Shown here piece by piece: positions 19,175 to 30,000 of a stretch of DNA of 46,735 nucleotides. The position numbers and the translations under genes are program-made. Under the pieces are notes generated by a model that saw only the letters and a list, made by a program, of their open reading frames with translations, had not been told where the DNA came from and ran no database searches. Every line of letters starts with the position of its first letter. The stretch's first letter is position 1. The DNA is from Lactifluus volemus (taxonomy: Eukaryota > Basidiomycota > Agaricomycetes > Russulales > Russulaceae): positions 1 to 46,735 of the forward strand of contig WTXI01000282.1 in assembly GCA_022376515.1 (NCBI GenBank), in the 5' to 3' direction.

Positions 19175-21544
19175 TCCAAGCTGGATGCCCGAGGCCTTCC
19201 AGCACGTTGGGTGGGCTATGACAAGGAGAGCACCCATGCCCACAGAATCTACTGGCCAGAGAAGCACTCCTTATCTGTTGAGAGAGATGTTAAGTTCACC
19301 ACAAACACAGTCACTGTATACACCCCCTCAACCCCTCAAACTCAAGTACAAATCCAACCTCAAATCCCCACTCCGAAAATTCAGCCCTCCGGCACTGGAA
19401 CGACGCAGCCGACGCCTCAAGCGCCGCAGCCCGACGTCGACGCTCCCGACGCAGATCCGATCCCGGAGATGCCAGACGAAGACGATCCGAACCCAGCGGC
19501 GGATGACGACTACGTCATTCCATCACCAATAACGCCGCCGGAACCAGCACCAGCACTGCCGCAGCAGCCGCCCCCAGCACCACGCAAGCAAAAGCCGCCA
19601 CCGCCACCGCGAACTGAGCCGCCTCGCCGATCGGCACGAATTGCCAAAATGTCGCAGGATGGGCAAACCACCAGCACACAGGAGGCCCCTCAAATCAGCC
19701 TCCGAGGGCACGCGCGCCGGGTGACATTCTCCCAGCGCAGAACAGACTCAGCTAACGAGTCCTTTGCCACAGCCCCAGAAGAACCAAGTTATGCTGAAAT
19801 GGCATTCTATGCCGAAATCGAGATCGACACGACGATGGCAGCGGCCGCGCACGACGCAAACAATGACCCGCGCTCCGTCTCCGAAGCGCGATCTCGCCCC
19901 GATTGGCCTGAGTGGCAACGGGCGATGGAGCGCGAAATCGAGACCCTTGAGCGCGCCGGCACTTGGGAAACAGTCCCGCGTCCCGAAGGTAAAAATATAG
20001 TGGGTAGCAAATGGGTTTTTCGACTTAAGCGTAAGGCGGACGGCTCGATCGACAAATACAAGGCACGACTCGTCGCGCGCGGATTCACGCAGATCTACGG
20101 TGTCGATTATTTCGACACTTTTTCACCCGTCGCGAAGCTGGCAAGCATTCGCACTACTCTCGCGATTGCCGCGCGACTCGATTGGGACGTCGATACCTTC
20201 GATTTCAACAGTGCTTTCCTGAATGGGGAGCTAGGGGATGATGAGGAGATATACATGCAGGAACCCCCAGGTTTTGAGGAGGGCAGCATCTATGTAAAAA
20301 GGCTGCGAAAATCCCTCTATGGGCTCAAGCAGGCCGGGCGCCGCTGGTACGACACGCTTGCGCGTGCGCTCAGCGATCTGGGCCTCCGCGTCACGCAGGC
20401 CGATCCAGGCGTGTTCCGAGCGCAGGTAAAGGACGATGTCCTGATCCTGGCAGTCCATGTCGACGACTGCATCATCACTAGCAGCTCAAGTGAGTTGATG
20501 CAACGCTACAAGAAGGCCCTCAACGCGCGGTATGCCCTCACTGACCTAGGACCGATACATTGGCTCCTCGGAATCCGGATCACCCGAGATCGCGCAGCGC
20601 GCACGATTTCCCTCTGCCAGTCAACCTACATCGAGTCCATTGTTGCACGCTATGGCCTGGCTGATGCCAAGGCCCAGAACTCACCTATGATCCCAAATGT
20701 ATCCTACTCAAAAGACGACAGCCCCATGGACGAAGCTGCAGCCGCGCGCATGAGGAAGACCCCATATCGGGAAGCGATCGGCAGTCTAATGTACGCAGCC
20801 GTCGCCACATGCCCCGACATCGCGTTTGCAGTCTCGACGCTCTCGCAATTCCTCGACAATCCGGGGGAGCTGCACTGGGACGCGGTAAAGCGCGTCCTGC
20901 GCTACCTGTTGGGCACGCGGCATCACGAACTCACTTACGGCAGTGAGCAGCACGACCTCCTGGGGTACACGGACGCAGACGGCGCATCGCAGCCACACCG
21001 CCACGCGATCTCCGGATACGCGTTTCTTATCGATGGAGGGGCGATCTCCTGGCGATCCCGAAAACAAGAAATCGTAACCTTATCAACCGCGGAAGCAGAG
21101 TACGTGGCGGCGACCCATGCTGCAAAAGAGGCAGCGTGGCTTCGCCGCCTCAAAGGAGAGTTGCTAACTCCTCTCGTAAATCCAATTATGATCTACTGTG
21201 ACAATCAGGCAGCCCTCAAACTTGCTACTGATGACAACTACCGAGCCAGGACCAAGCACATTGACATCCGCTATCATTATATTCGACAGGTCATCAATGC
21301 GGGGGAGATCTCGATCACCTATTGCCCCACAGATGACATGACCGCGGACATACTCACGAAGGCGCTTCCGGCCTGGAAGATCGCGCGCCACGTCGCTGGA
21401 CTCGGAATCACTCAAGGCCCGACGGCGCTCGCGGGGGAGTGCTGGGAAATCTTAAATCGGAGGGGAGAAAGACTGACAGCCGAGAACGGCGTGCGGCGCG
21501 CAAGGACCCTGAGACGGGATGCACCAACGCCTACGGCTCCCTGA
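19175..21544 (+). CDS. copia reverse transcriptase-RNase H (3' part of a broken polyprotein)
   Basis: The frame is open from the end of the nested LTR (SKLDARGLPARWVGYDKES) to a stop inside the right LTR. It begins with the integrase C-terminal part and a long proline-rich linker. The reverse transcriptase follows (KARLVARGFTQ, FSPVAKLASIR, LYGLKQAGRRWY). Its catalytic box is HVDD, near 20457, where many elements have YVDD; this variant is common in basidiomycete copia elements. RNase H (GYTDADGA, AEAEYVA, CDNQAALKLA) and ADILTKALP end the polyprotein. There is no start codon in the native position. As an isolated frame the first methionine is at 19211. No stop breaks the catalytic core. Confidence 0.92.
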   Translation, partial: SKLDARGLPARWVGYDKESTHAHRIYWPEKHSLSVERDVKFTTNTVTVYTPSTPQTQVQIQPQIPTPKIQPSGTGTTQPTPQAPQPDVDAPDADPIPEMPDEDDPNPAADDDYVIPSPITPPEPAPALPQQPPPAPRKQKPPPPPRTEPPRRSARIAKMSQDGQTTSTQEAPQISLRGHARRVTFSQRRTDSANESFATAPEEPSYAEMAFYAEIEIDTTMAAAAHDANNDPRSVSEARSRPDWPEWQRAMEREIETLERAGTWETVPRPEGKNIVGSKWVFRLKRKADGSIDKYKARLVARGFTQIYGVDYFDTFSPVAKLASIRTTLAIAARLDWDVDTFDFNSAFLNGELGDDEEIYMQEPPGFEEGSIYVKRLRKSLYGLKQAGRRWYDTLARALSDLGLRVTQADPGVFRAQVKDDVLILAVHVDDCIITSSSSELMQRYKKALNARYALTDLGPIHWLLGIRITRDRAARTISLCQSTYIESIVARYGLADAKAQNSPMIPNVSYSKDDSPMDEAAAARMRKTPYREAIGSLMYAAVATCPDIAFAVSTLSQFLDNPGELHWDAVKRVLRYLLGTRHHELTYGSEQHDLLGYTDADGASQPHRHAISGYAFLIDGGAISWRSRKQEIVTLSTAEAEYVAATHAAKEAAWLRRLKGELLTPLVNPIMIYCDNQAALKLATDDNYRARTKHIDIRYHYIRQVINAGEISITYCPTDDMTADILTKALPAWKIARHVAGLGITQGPTALAGECWEILNRRGERLTAENGVRRARTLRRDAPTPTAP
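21431..21439 (+). other. polypurine tract
   Basis: GCGGGGGAG directly abuts the TG of the right LTR. It is the expected plus-strand primer position for a copia element. Confidence 0.75.
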
Positions 21545-21903
21545 GGGCCCGCCGGCGTGGATAACGTCTGCTCCCCGTTGGGGGTGGGCGCCCACAGCCG
21601 TCCATTTACTATATCATTCATCTTTCATAACAAACCCTCTTTTACCTTAGTGTAGTTGATCCACCCGACCACATGTCAGAGACCCGCCTCGTGCACACTA
21701 AAATCGAGCGGCCGTCTTGGCACTAATTCTTATTCAAATCGTAGTAGACACCCTAGACTACATATATACCCGAATGCGAAACTAGGGGACGACACGAAGT
21801 GTCCCAATTCCTTTTTCCTCTCGTGTGGTCTCGTTCCCTCGCTCATTTCCGCTCCCGCGCTCGCGTCCGTTTGCGCGGTCCCCACTTTTCGTTCTCAACT
21901 CCA
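21440..21903 (+). repeat. 3' LTR of the copia element
   Basis: The sequence is 464 bp, with one difference from the 5' LTR (A at 21845). The polyprotein stop lies inside it at 21542-21544. It is followed by the GGCTG target repeat at 21904-21908. Confidence 0.95.
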
Positions 21904-22700
21904 GGCTGTGCTCCGGAAGTGGTGCAGACGGTAAATACTCCCTAGCCAGAGGGCGTCCGTGAAGTTCTGAGTAAAGGCGAAAGAGTGAGAAAAGGAACAA
22001 CTGAAGGACGCTACAATGAGGGACGCACATGGAGTTCCTCCTCGTAAGGCCAATGCTCGCTACCCAGCGGTACGAGTGCCTCTTTGCGGCCAGGTCAGAA
22101 TCGAGCAGGACCTCGAGCAGATGGTCAAATATATGTGCCACCTCACCGGGAGCAGCGCGTAGCTCCTCCTGAATGGAGAGGTCATCGAGAATCGCCACTA
22201 CGGGAGTGACCACTATCATGTACCACGAGATGAATGGAAGGAGGGTGCAACGGGTGTGGAGCACAATGGGAAGGCGAGTATTTTCATTTGCTTCCCTAAA
22301 CTAGCCACCAAAAAAAATAATCGTGGCATGAAGGGTGGGTGGATGGATGGAAGAAAGGAAAAGGCTCACTGCCGTTTCGACGACCCCCAGCGTCCACTTT
22401 GTCCATTTTCCCTCCGGGTAGAGCGGTCTGTCCCAGATGAGGAGCGCAAAATTCCTTCGAGCGGGTGGTCAGAAGCACGCGTACTAGTTGCTCGCCTGCG
22501 CGTTCATAGAACAGCACTGCGATGAGCTTCGAAATGGGTAGGTCCGCATATCTAGGGGGCGCGATTCGGGTTCAAATTGAAAAGGAAGTCGTCGCGAATT
22601 CGAAGAAAATGAACGTACGCGTTGGACAATCCAGGAGAATGAGCGAGCAACCGCTAGATGGACTCTCATGAATGGGTGCGGCGGAGCTGAGTCGCAGATG
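21904..22700 (-). pseudogene. Nudix hydrolase copy 3, 5' part, right of the copia insertion
   Basis: On the minus strand, exon 1 lies near 22600-22690 and exon 2 near 22370-22560. Exon 2 still encodes RVLLTTRSKEF and GQTALPGGKMDK. Exon 3 lies near 22030-22300 and still has WYMIVVTPVVAILDD and AHIFDHLLE. An extra G at the end of exon 2 shifts the frame. In exon 3 the Nudix-box block REANEE reads REANEN after a one-base loss, so the catalytic glutamates are destroyed. Together with 15781-15963 this is one dead gene split by copia. Confidence 0.82.
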
Positions 22701-22924
22701 CCGAAGACGGGTCAAGGTGTACGTTTGAATGTTGGTTGTTGTGAAGTTTGTTTTCGTTTGTTATCATTGAGCTTTGTTACCTCCCCCTCAGGCTAATTTC
22801 ACTTTCGTTCCACTGTTACCCGGTCTGAACCCAAAATTTCGAGAGAAATTTTAACTGAAAGATCCGCATCCCGTCTGTCGGAGGCCAATGAACAGTATAT
22901 TATCGTAAAACACAAGTCATCATC
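22701..22924. other. short intergenic, no gene
   Basis: This interval corresponds in position to 32204-32506 of the intact cassette. It shares short blocks with that region, such as CGTAAAACACAA, but holds no coding sequence. Confidence 0.5.
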
Positions 22925-24510
22925 TCCGCACACCGCCACCAGTACGTCCTGTTGTCCTTTTTGGTGGCGTCGATGGCAGTGGAGGTTCGATTACTTGCAC
23001 TTCTTCCTCACCCTCATCGCCTCCTCCCTAGGCCTTCGACAGTTCCAGCGCCCACGTATACGGGGATACCTCCACCGCCACCGTGCGCAGGTCCACCAGC
23101 CGGCCCAACCGCAATGCATGCAGCCGGCGACTTGACTTTTAAAGCACCTCTTCCTTCGGCCATTCAGCAGCACCCATGGGTCTCGGGAAGGGTGGGAGGC
23201 AACGGCTCATCAAATACTTGCTCAGGATTCCCATCCGAAGTGAGCGATATCGTCAAGTCCGTCCCATCCACAGAACTGGAAGGCCACGCTCGTACCGTAT
23301 ATTAAGCGGAGTCATCAAATGTCCTGCTTCTGGCGAGAATCTGGCGAGAAGAGCTAGTGTTTGTAAAGGAAGAGTCTGCCGAGCGAGGAAGTGGGCACAA
23401 CAATCGACGCTTGATAGACCGCATGCCGCCCTTCGTCTGCGTCATCGACTTTCTTGTAACTGAGCCGTCGACTGGGCGTGGTGGCCGCTGAATACCTGTA
23501 AGAACAAACAAGTTGTCGGCAAAAGTCGCACGGAGAGTGGGTCTTCTATATCTACTGGTGCGTTGAACAGCTTCCTTATTCGTACGGATTTCATAACATG
23601 CCGCCATCTTGGTTGCGGTTCCGCAAATGGTAGGTTGTCCGATTCGCTTCGCCCTAGATGGACCGTTAATCGGTGCCTCAAATGGAACACTGGAATGCGA
23701 CTGGTGTTCCAGTGTCGTCGGTGTGCACGAACATCAGAAAAGAACAGTTCCGCTGATGCAGGAGTTGTTTGTGTTCGGGTAAGAACAGGAGGTCTACCTA
23801 GTGGTGGTGGTGAAGGTGGTGGGGGCATGGAGTGAGAATACAAGTAGTCTGCGGGGGTCATTTCTGGTCTCCTCGTCAGCCTTCGGGCACAAAAATAAAG
23901 GACAGATCGTCAACACGAAAAACACAATTGAAAAATTGGACACGAGACGCGCACCTCTCTTTCTGTGCATATGAATCTGGTTGGACATTTTGATGTTGCA
24001 AGGTAAAATCTTATTTACCCTCCTTGGCCTAGCCAAACTCGACCCCTGAAGTGACAGTGCTTCACATGTTAAGAGATCCACCATGCACACTGCTAGCCCG
24101 TCTTCTATGACCACCCCGGTAGCACGCCATCACCACCACCATCTGAGACCCGCTAGCCGCGGTGCCCAGACACCTCACTATCGATCCCTCTCGGGATCCT
24201 CTGGTAATCGGCGTAGGTTGCGGAGGGCGTTCCAAAGAGTTCAAAGGACCGGAAGGGATGCTACGGAGCAGGACAGGTTAGCTGGGCTGGGAGGGGAGAC
24301 GATGCAGGGATCGCGATGGACAATTGGTGAAGCCAGGGATTCAGAGGCGCTTAAGCTTGTCCTTGACTGAATGTCCAGTCACCGTAACGAGGATGACGGG
24401 AAGGGAAGGGGTTGTGGCGCAGATTCCTCACTATGCTCTTCGCTGTATCTCTGTGCCTGTAACACGAAGCGCGGTCTTCAATCAACAGGTTTTAGGATCA
24501 TGATAGGGGA
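22925..24510 (-). pseudogene. proline-rich WH2-like gene, copy 4, decayed
   Basis: This is the longest relic of the gene at 32507-35204. On the minus strand it keeps the C-terminal region (22930-23110), a junction near 23130 that skips the part aligned with about 32710-33165, then the serine-rich region (23180-23400). It also keeps a WH2-like block MKSVRIRKLFNAP near 23590 (compare MKSVRLKKVYNAP), a proline stretch MPPPPSPPPLG near 23800, ADYLYSHSMPPPP, and the upstream half to about 24510. Frameshifts separate all of these blocks. It shares the 23130 breakpoint with copy 3. Confidence 0.75.
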
Positions 24511-24763
24511 AAGGTGGCAGCACCGGCTCCGGAGCTGTTCTTGCACCTTTTCCTGTCAATGACGATGCAGCACTTTGTCTAACTAGCGTTTGATACGCTA
24601 GGCTACTACGCAAGCGCGTCCCACTGGCATCACGTGCACTGGCACTGACTCGGTGCAGTGCGCCTATCGACTATATTTGCTTGCAAGGTATTCTGTAAAA
24701 GTCGAAAGTCGCCTTCTTACTAATCCGGTTAGTAATCCTCTTCACATGGTATTTTTCCCTATA
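24511..24763. other. gene-free stretch with a near-palindrome
   Basis: The first part resembles 11690-11760 upstream of NLR B (GTCAATGACGATGCAGCACTTTGTCTAA), and that similarity ends near 24600. A near-palindrome, TTACTAA-TCCGG-TTAGTAA (about 24717-24735), lies 27 bp before the MITE, whose inverted repeats also begin with CTAAC. No gene is seen. Confidence 0.45.
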
Positions 24764-25088
24764 CTAACGGGGGGCCCCTCTCTGACCACCCCTCCTTTCT
24801 GATCAGTCACGCTATGGTCACACGTCATATTTGAGACTCTGATTGGCTGTTGCGAGCGCTAAGCATGCCAGTTTGGAAATATTATAAACTCCGACGCAGT
24901 CAGGCGTGACAAACACACTATTTTTTATTTCGCCACACACTACGATTTCTACCAAAAGAATGGATGGAATATGGTCAGACATGGTACTAGATACTGTAGG
25001 CTGAATTTTGTTGTGATTGAGCAAGAGTTGGGCGAGAAAATTGGACTGATCAGAAAGGGGGGGTGGTCAGAGAGGGGCCCCCCGTTAG
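24764..25088. mobile_element. MITE-like DNA element with 45-bp terminal inverted repeats
   Basis: The left end, 24764-24808, and the reverse complement of the right end, 25044-25088, are identical except for one base. Both begin CTAACGGGGGGCCCC. The element is flanked by TA on both sides (24762-24763 and 25089-25090), compatible with a TA target duplication of the Tc1/mariner type. Total length is 325 bp, the interior has no transposase and no open frame of interest, so it is non-autonomous. The superfamily is a guess; a 2-bp TA flank could be chance. Confidence 0.82.
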
Positions 25089-25090
25089 TA

Positions 25091-25939
25091 TTGGCCATCC
25101 GTCCTGCTTCTTCGGGTCTTCCGTCGCTTTTTCCGCTCGTTCACCTACTTAATCTGTACGTCCCGCAACATAGAAAACATTTGTTCTTGCTTGTAACGAG
25201 TATGTTATTCACACGCTCCGATTCATTACCATGCATCAGCGATTGTTGGGGAGGGTAATTCGGAAACTGCGTTCTCACACCCGCTAGCCTTCACTCGCAC
25301 ATTTCTCCTCGTCCCTCAATTCCTGGATATCGACATCGACGTTACGACCGTGTGACCTTCTTGAAGAGGTGTCATCTGTGACACGTCGGAATAGCGTTAG
25401 GGCGTCTGGACGGTGCTTTCCTGCCAGGCTTGGTGATGTGCGTTTACCCCTCTAGATCTGTTACTTTCTTCATTGGTGATGTGACCTTTGTTGCTTATAG
25501 GTCTCTGGATTCTCGTCCTCCATAATGAGGGGGGCCCCATCGCGTGGTGTCCGTCCTTGGCATCAAAATTGCGCTGACATCGCACTTGCGTTTGTTGGAG
25601 CTTCTGATGCCTGCGATAGGCACTATCGTAGTGTCCCACGATCGCGTCACTGCCTCAGCTAGCACCAGCGCCTCAGCGCTCAGCATTCAAATGTTCCACC
25701 CGTTGACGTGCCTACCTCGATACCGCCACAATCACTTCCTCGGTCTCGCATGTGCCCTTTGGTATTTCCCGTGCGAAAGTGGTTATCACGACAACCCCGG
25801 TGGAACAACGCCAGGCGCATGTGGCCACGATTTTTCTGAGTACGCCACAATGGTGTTCAGAATGTTCGTGTTTTTATTTCGCGCCTGCTCGACCCTTCCC
25901 ATCGCTAACCTTCATCAGCCAACAGAAGTGCAACAGCCA
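25091..25939. other. unassigned sequence within the extra 2.3 kb of this cassette
   Basis: This has no counterpart upstream of NLR A or B. Open frames on both strands have no recognisable domain. It may include the 5' part of the WD40 relic that follows, but nothing in it could be aligned to a WD40 repeat with confidence. Confidence 0.35.
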
Positions 25940-26831
25940 TAGGCGTAACTGGCATTTCCGAGGTCGCAGAAGGGCCCGGACCACTAGCACAATACAACCG
26001 CGCCCCACGTGGCGCGCGAGTACTTGATTTGCAGGGACTGGACAATCTCTTGCCTCTTTCCATTCTTGTGGTGCTGGCACTGGACGCACAGTGGAATGCC
26101 TCCGGCCGGGCGAAGAGTGCACGTAGCGACGTGGCCAGCGCGTGGGGCCAACCCAGCGTGCTGGTTGTGAGCGGCGGATGTGACAAAGACTGTGCACGTG
26201 TAGGACTTGGGAACCAGGTAGGTTTTTCTATTGCCTCTTGTCGCAAGTCTTTCTGATCTGCGTGATGGGGCAAAACGTGGGTGGTTGGTTAGATTCTCAC
26301 TATACGGCTTTTGTCTTTTGTAGACATACCTCAACCGTGCGCTATCTCAAAGTGCTGCTCAATCGACCAATTGTGGTGAGCGACTCTTGCCATGACACGC
26401 TGCGAGTGTGGGATGTACAACATGGGCGAATGCTGCGCGTTCTAACCGGGGTTACCGGGATGTGGGCAGCGTGTGCTCGCTTGATGTGTGCGGGAACTGA
26501 GTTGTTAGTGAGAATTACGATTGCACTTTCCGAGTACGCCACTCTTTGTCTTTTTTTTCAGGCGCCGATTGGTGAGTAGCTCTGGGATGTGGATACAGGT
26601 GAATGTCTGCAGGTTTTCTGAGGACACTTCAACCAGATGTATGCTGTAGCGTTTGATGGAAAGATTGTAGCTTCTGGTGGCCTAGACACCACTGTGCACC
26701 TGTGGGACGTTGAGAATGTGAACACAGCGAACTATTTGGGTCCTTTGGGAGCACAGGACGGCATTGATACCTGGGGCCACCGAACTTATGAGGGAATCAT
26801 TCGATCAATGCCGATGAGCATGGAACGGTAG
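25940..26831 (+). pseudogene. WD40-repeat protein gene fragment, broken
   Basis: Several WD40 repeats are readable in scattered frames: VLVVSGGCDK near 26160, SDSCHDTLRVWDVQHGRMLRVLTG near 26385, LWDVDTGECLQVF near 26580, and YAVAFDGKIVASGGLDTTVHLWDVE near 26640. Likely intron remnants lie between them (a GTAGGT donor after 26216, a TTTTGTAG acceptor before 26323). Two in-frame stops, TAG at 26577 and TGA at 26619, break the third repeat. The TGA is one C-to-T change from the usual arginine before GHF. The repeat order resembles the C-terminal propeller of fungal F-box/WD40 proteins. No further repeats are found after 26831, so it is also truncated. Confidence 0.75.
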
Positions 26832-27058
26832 GTCAGATGCAAACAATAGAGATGACAATGCCAACGGTCAGATACTCAAACTCTCAAGCTGATGGGTCAC
26901 CCGATGACCTGCACTGCAAATTCAAGCAAGGTCGAGGCCGACACCGTCGGCGCTTCTAGTCTTCGTGGGACTATTTCTAACTACATGAGTGATCTATTGT
27001 CATCCTTGCCTTTATGCCTTGACACACACCGAATCCCCATCGGATTGGCTATATCCCT
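26832..27058. promoter_or_regulatory. 5' region of NLR C
   Basis: From about 26960 this matches the region upstream of NLR B (CTTCGTGGGACTATTT, then TTGCCTTTATGCCTTGACACACACC). Before that point it is unrelated to B. It is inferred to carry the promoter and leader of NLR C. Confidence 0.45.
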
Positions 27059-30000
27059 ATGTCGCACACTCCCATCCTGACACCCTCAGCTTCCCCTTCC
27101 TCTTCCAATTTCCGATCTATTTTCGATGCCGCCCTGAACAAGTATAAAAGGAAGACGAAGAACGACCTTCTTTCCCATCAGCTCACAATACAACTGGAAG
27201 ATTGCGACTCCCCTGGCGCTATCCTCGACTTACTCAACAAACAATACAATATTCAACGGTTCATTCAATCTCGGAGCGATATTGGAAGCTCAAAACGATG
27301 GCTCAACACCACTGTTACTGTTCTATGCGCACTTTCTGGCACCCTTGGCCAGGGTGTTGGCATGGTGAATCTTCGGATCTGTCCCTTCAAGGATCTGCCC
27401 TCTAACATTCGGACTCGAGGTATTTTCACCAGCAAAAGTGATTTTTGCTGGAATTGGTATCTTCCTCGCAGTATGCTGTTCCCTTGATTGGCACAGTAAA
27501 ATATGACTCATAAAGTCTATAGGCGGCCAAAAATGTCGGCGCGAGCCAAGACACCCTTGTTGATCTTTTTGACGGAATCGAAAACTTTTTCGAACGTCTC
27601 GAGATCTACGTTAAAGTTCAACTGACCGAAGCGATGAAGAACTTGATTGCGAAGATACTGGCTGAAATCCTTGGAATCCTGGCCATTGCGACACATGAGG
27701 TCAGAAAAGGATGGGGGAGTGAGTCGATCTCTCGGCAGAGTTCTCACTTGACTGACCATTCTCAGAGAAATATCTGAGGAAGCTGTTTGGGAAGAACGAT
27801 ATTGAAGATGCGCTACAAAGACTGGAAATATTGTCAAATGATGAGGCTCGAACCGCAACTGTGCAAGTCCTAGAAGCTACGGACAGCATGGACAATAAAA
27901 TGGAGCAGGTTGTTGATGGTACGCAACGTGTGTTTCGACTAGTCTACCGTTAATGATGAGGTTCATGGTCATAGGTATAAGGGAAACGACATTAGCGACG
28001 CAACAGGTTGGGAATGATCTTGGAGATCTGAGACACTGGCTAGAGTCTCAAAGTGCCACTGCCAGTGAACATCAGTTACGCGAATCGTTTCACCAGTGGC
28101 TTTCCCCTCCAGATCCTTCCATCAATTATAACACTGCCCGAGACGCTTACCACGATGGCACTGCGGTTTGGTTCACCCAAGGCCGTACCTTTCAAGATTG
28201 GAAAACATCCGGTTATGGGTCCTTATTCTGGATTAATGGAAAACGTACATATGTTCTTTGTCCAGCGACTTGCCGTTGCTGATCTCTCCTTTATGACCTG
28301 ATAGCCGGATCCGGAAAAAGCATTCTCACGTACGTCGCTATCTGACTGACAGTCTTTCAAGAAAGTCATATTTTCGACCAGCTCTGCGATCGTCGATGAT
28401 TTCAAACAGTTCCTCGACACCAGGCCGTCTCACATGGTGTATTTTTTCTTCGACTTTAAAGATTCTTCAAAGCAAGATCTTCGCGCCTTGCAAACTTCTC
28501 TTCTCGTCCAGCTCTGTCGTCAATCCGAGATTTGCTTCAAGGCCCTTTTCGACTTGTACTCCACGCACGATAAGGGTAAACAACAACCAAGTGAAAGTGC
28601 ACTTTCACATTGCCTCAAAAGCATGTTTCGGGTCCTGGGACAAGTCCCAATCTATCTTATTATCGACGCTCTCGACGAATGCCCTAATATTTCCAAGTCC
28701 ATTGGGGTGCCTCGCTCGCGCCAAAAGGTCTTAGAGTTTCTTAAGGAACTCGTCGAGCTGCAGCTTCCAAACTTGTATATATGTGTAACAAGCCGCCCCG
28801 AGCTTGATATACGAAATTGTCTTGAACAATTCGCACGTCTTAAGCTATCTCTGCACGACCAAGACGGACAGAAGCAAGATATTGCCGATTATGTTCGCTC
28901 GGTGATTTATTCGGACAATGAGCTGGTGATGAAGAAGTGGAGACAAGAAGTTAAGGACCTAGTTATCAAGACGCTCTCCCAAAAAGCTGACGGAATGTAA
29001 GGATGTCTGTTTATGCTGGTAACACCGTGACCTTCTCACGCAAATACTCAGGTTTCGATGGGTTGTGTGTCAGCTGGAAATGTTGAGGGAATGTCTTGCA
29101 CGCAATGTCGATCGTGTCCTCAATGAATTGCCCGAATCCCTGGACGAGACGTATCTACGTGTTCTGAAGGGGATCAAAGGCACAAACCGCGAGGATGCTT
29201 ATCGCCTTTTCCAATGCCTCGTAGTGGCCACCCGACCACTTCGCGTTGAGGAACTCGGAGAAGTCCTCGCTGTTAACTTCGACAGTGGTGAAGGGATTCC
29301 GAAGTTGAACCCAGACTGGCGGTGGGAAGATCAAGAAGAGGCTCTTCAAGCTGCATGTTCGAGTTTGGTTGCCATTGTCGACACTGGGAAATCACGAGTC
29401 GTTCAATTCTCGCATTTCTCGGTGAAGGAGTTCCTTACCTCTCCTCGTCTTGCCGATTCAAGTCCGGATGTTTCCCGCTATCATATTTCCCTGGAGCCCG
29501 CGCACAAGACCCTCGCACAATCTTGCCTAGGTGTCTTGCTGCGTTTGCCAGTAAACCACCTCGCTTACGAAGATAAGGCCGACTCGGAGTATAAAGATAA
29601 ATTTATGGATGGCTTTCCACTGGTTGAATATGCGGCTCGATACTGGGTCTACCATGCGCAATTCGGGAATGTGTCGTCCGGGATATGGAAGGGGCTGCAA
29701 CTTCTTTTTGATCCCACCAAGCTGCATTTTTCGGCGTGGGTCCGTTTCTACGACATAGACACTCGACCCCACCATGATTCCTTTTTCTACAATTTCTCAA
29801 ACCTATACATCCCCCGCGGACTGGCTTCCCACCTACATATATATTACGCCGCACTCTGTGGATTTCGTGACCTCGCAGAGGACCTCATTGTCAGGCATCT
29901 ACAAGATGTGAATACCCGTGGCGGATGGCATCGGATACCCCTGGTGGCTGCATTGGCAGGCAAACACTTTCATGTCGCACAGATACTCTATGACCACGGT

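Larger units (their letters stand above)
15964..21903 (+). mobile_element. full-length Ty1/copia LTR retrotransposon with a nested solo LTR
   Basis: The element spans 5940 bp. It has 464-bp LTRs beginning TGCTGGG and ending CTCCA, a 5-bp target duplication, and a primer-binding site directly after the left LTR. Domains run in copia order: gag zinc knuckle, protease, integrase, reverse transcriptase, RNase H. A purine tract abuts the right LTR. A 589-bp solo LTR of another family interrupts it between integrase and reverse transcriptase. The two LTRs differ at a single position by eye (16369 G versus 21845 A), so the insertion is young. As it stands it cannot make one continuous polyprotein, because the solo LTR and a frame offset separate the two halves. 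Confidence 0.95.

Noticed and set aside
24717..24735. Near-palindrome as a stand-alone regulatory site
   Set aside because: It may be a transposon footprint or chance. There is no neighbouring gene whose control it would explain.
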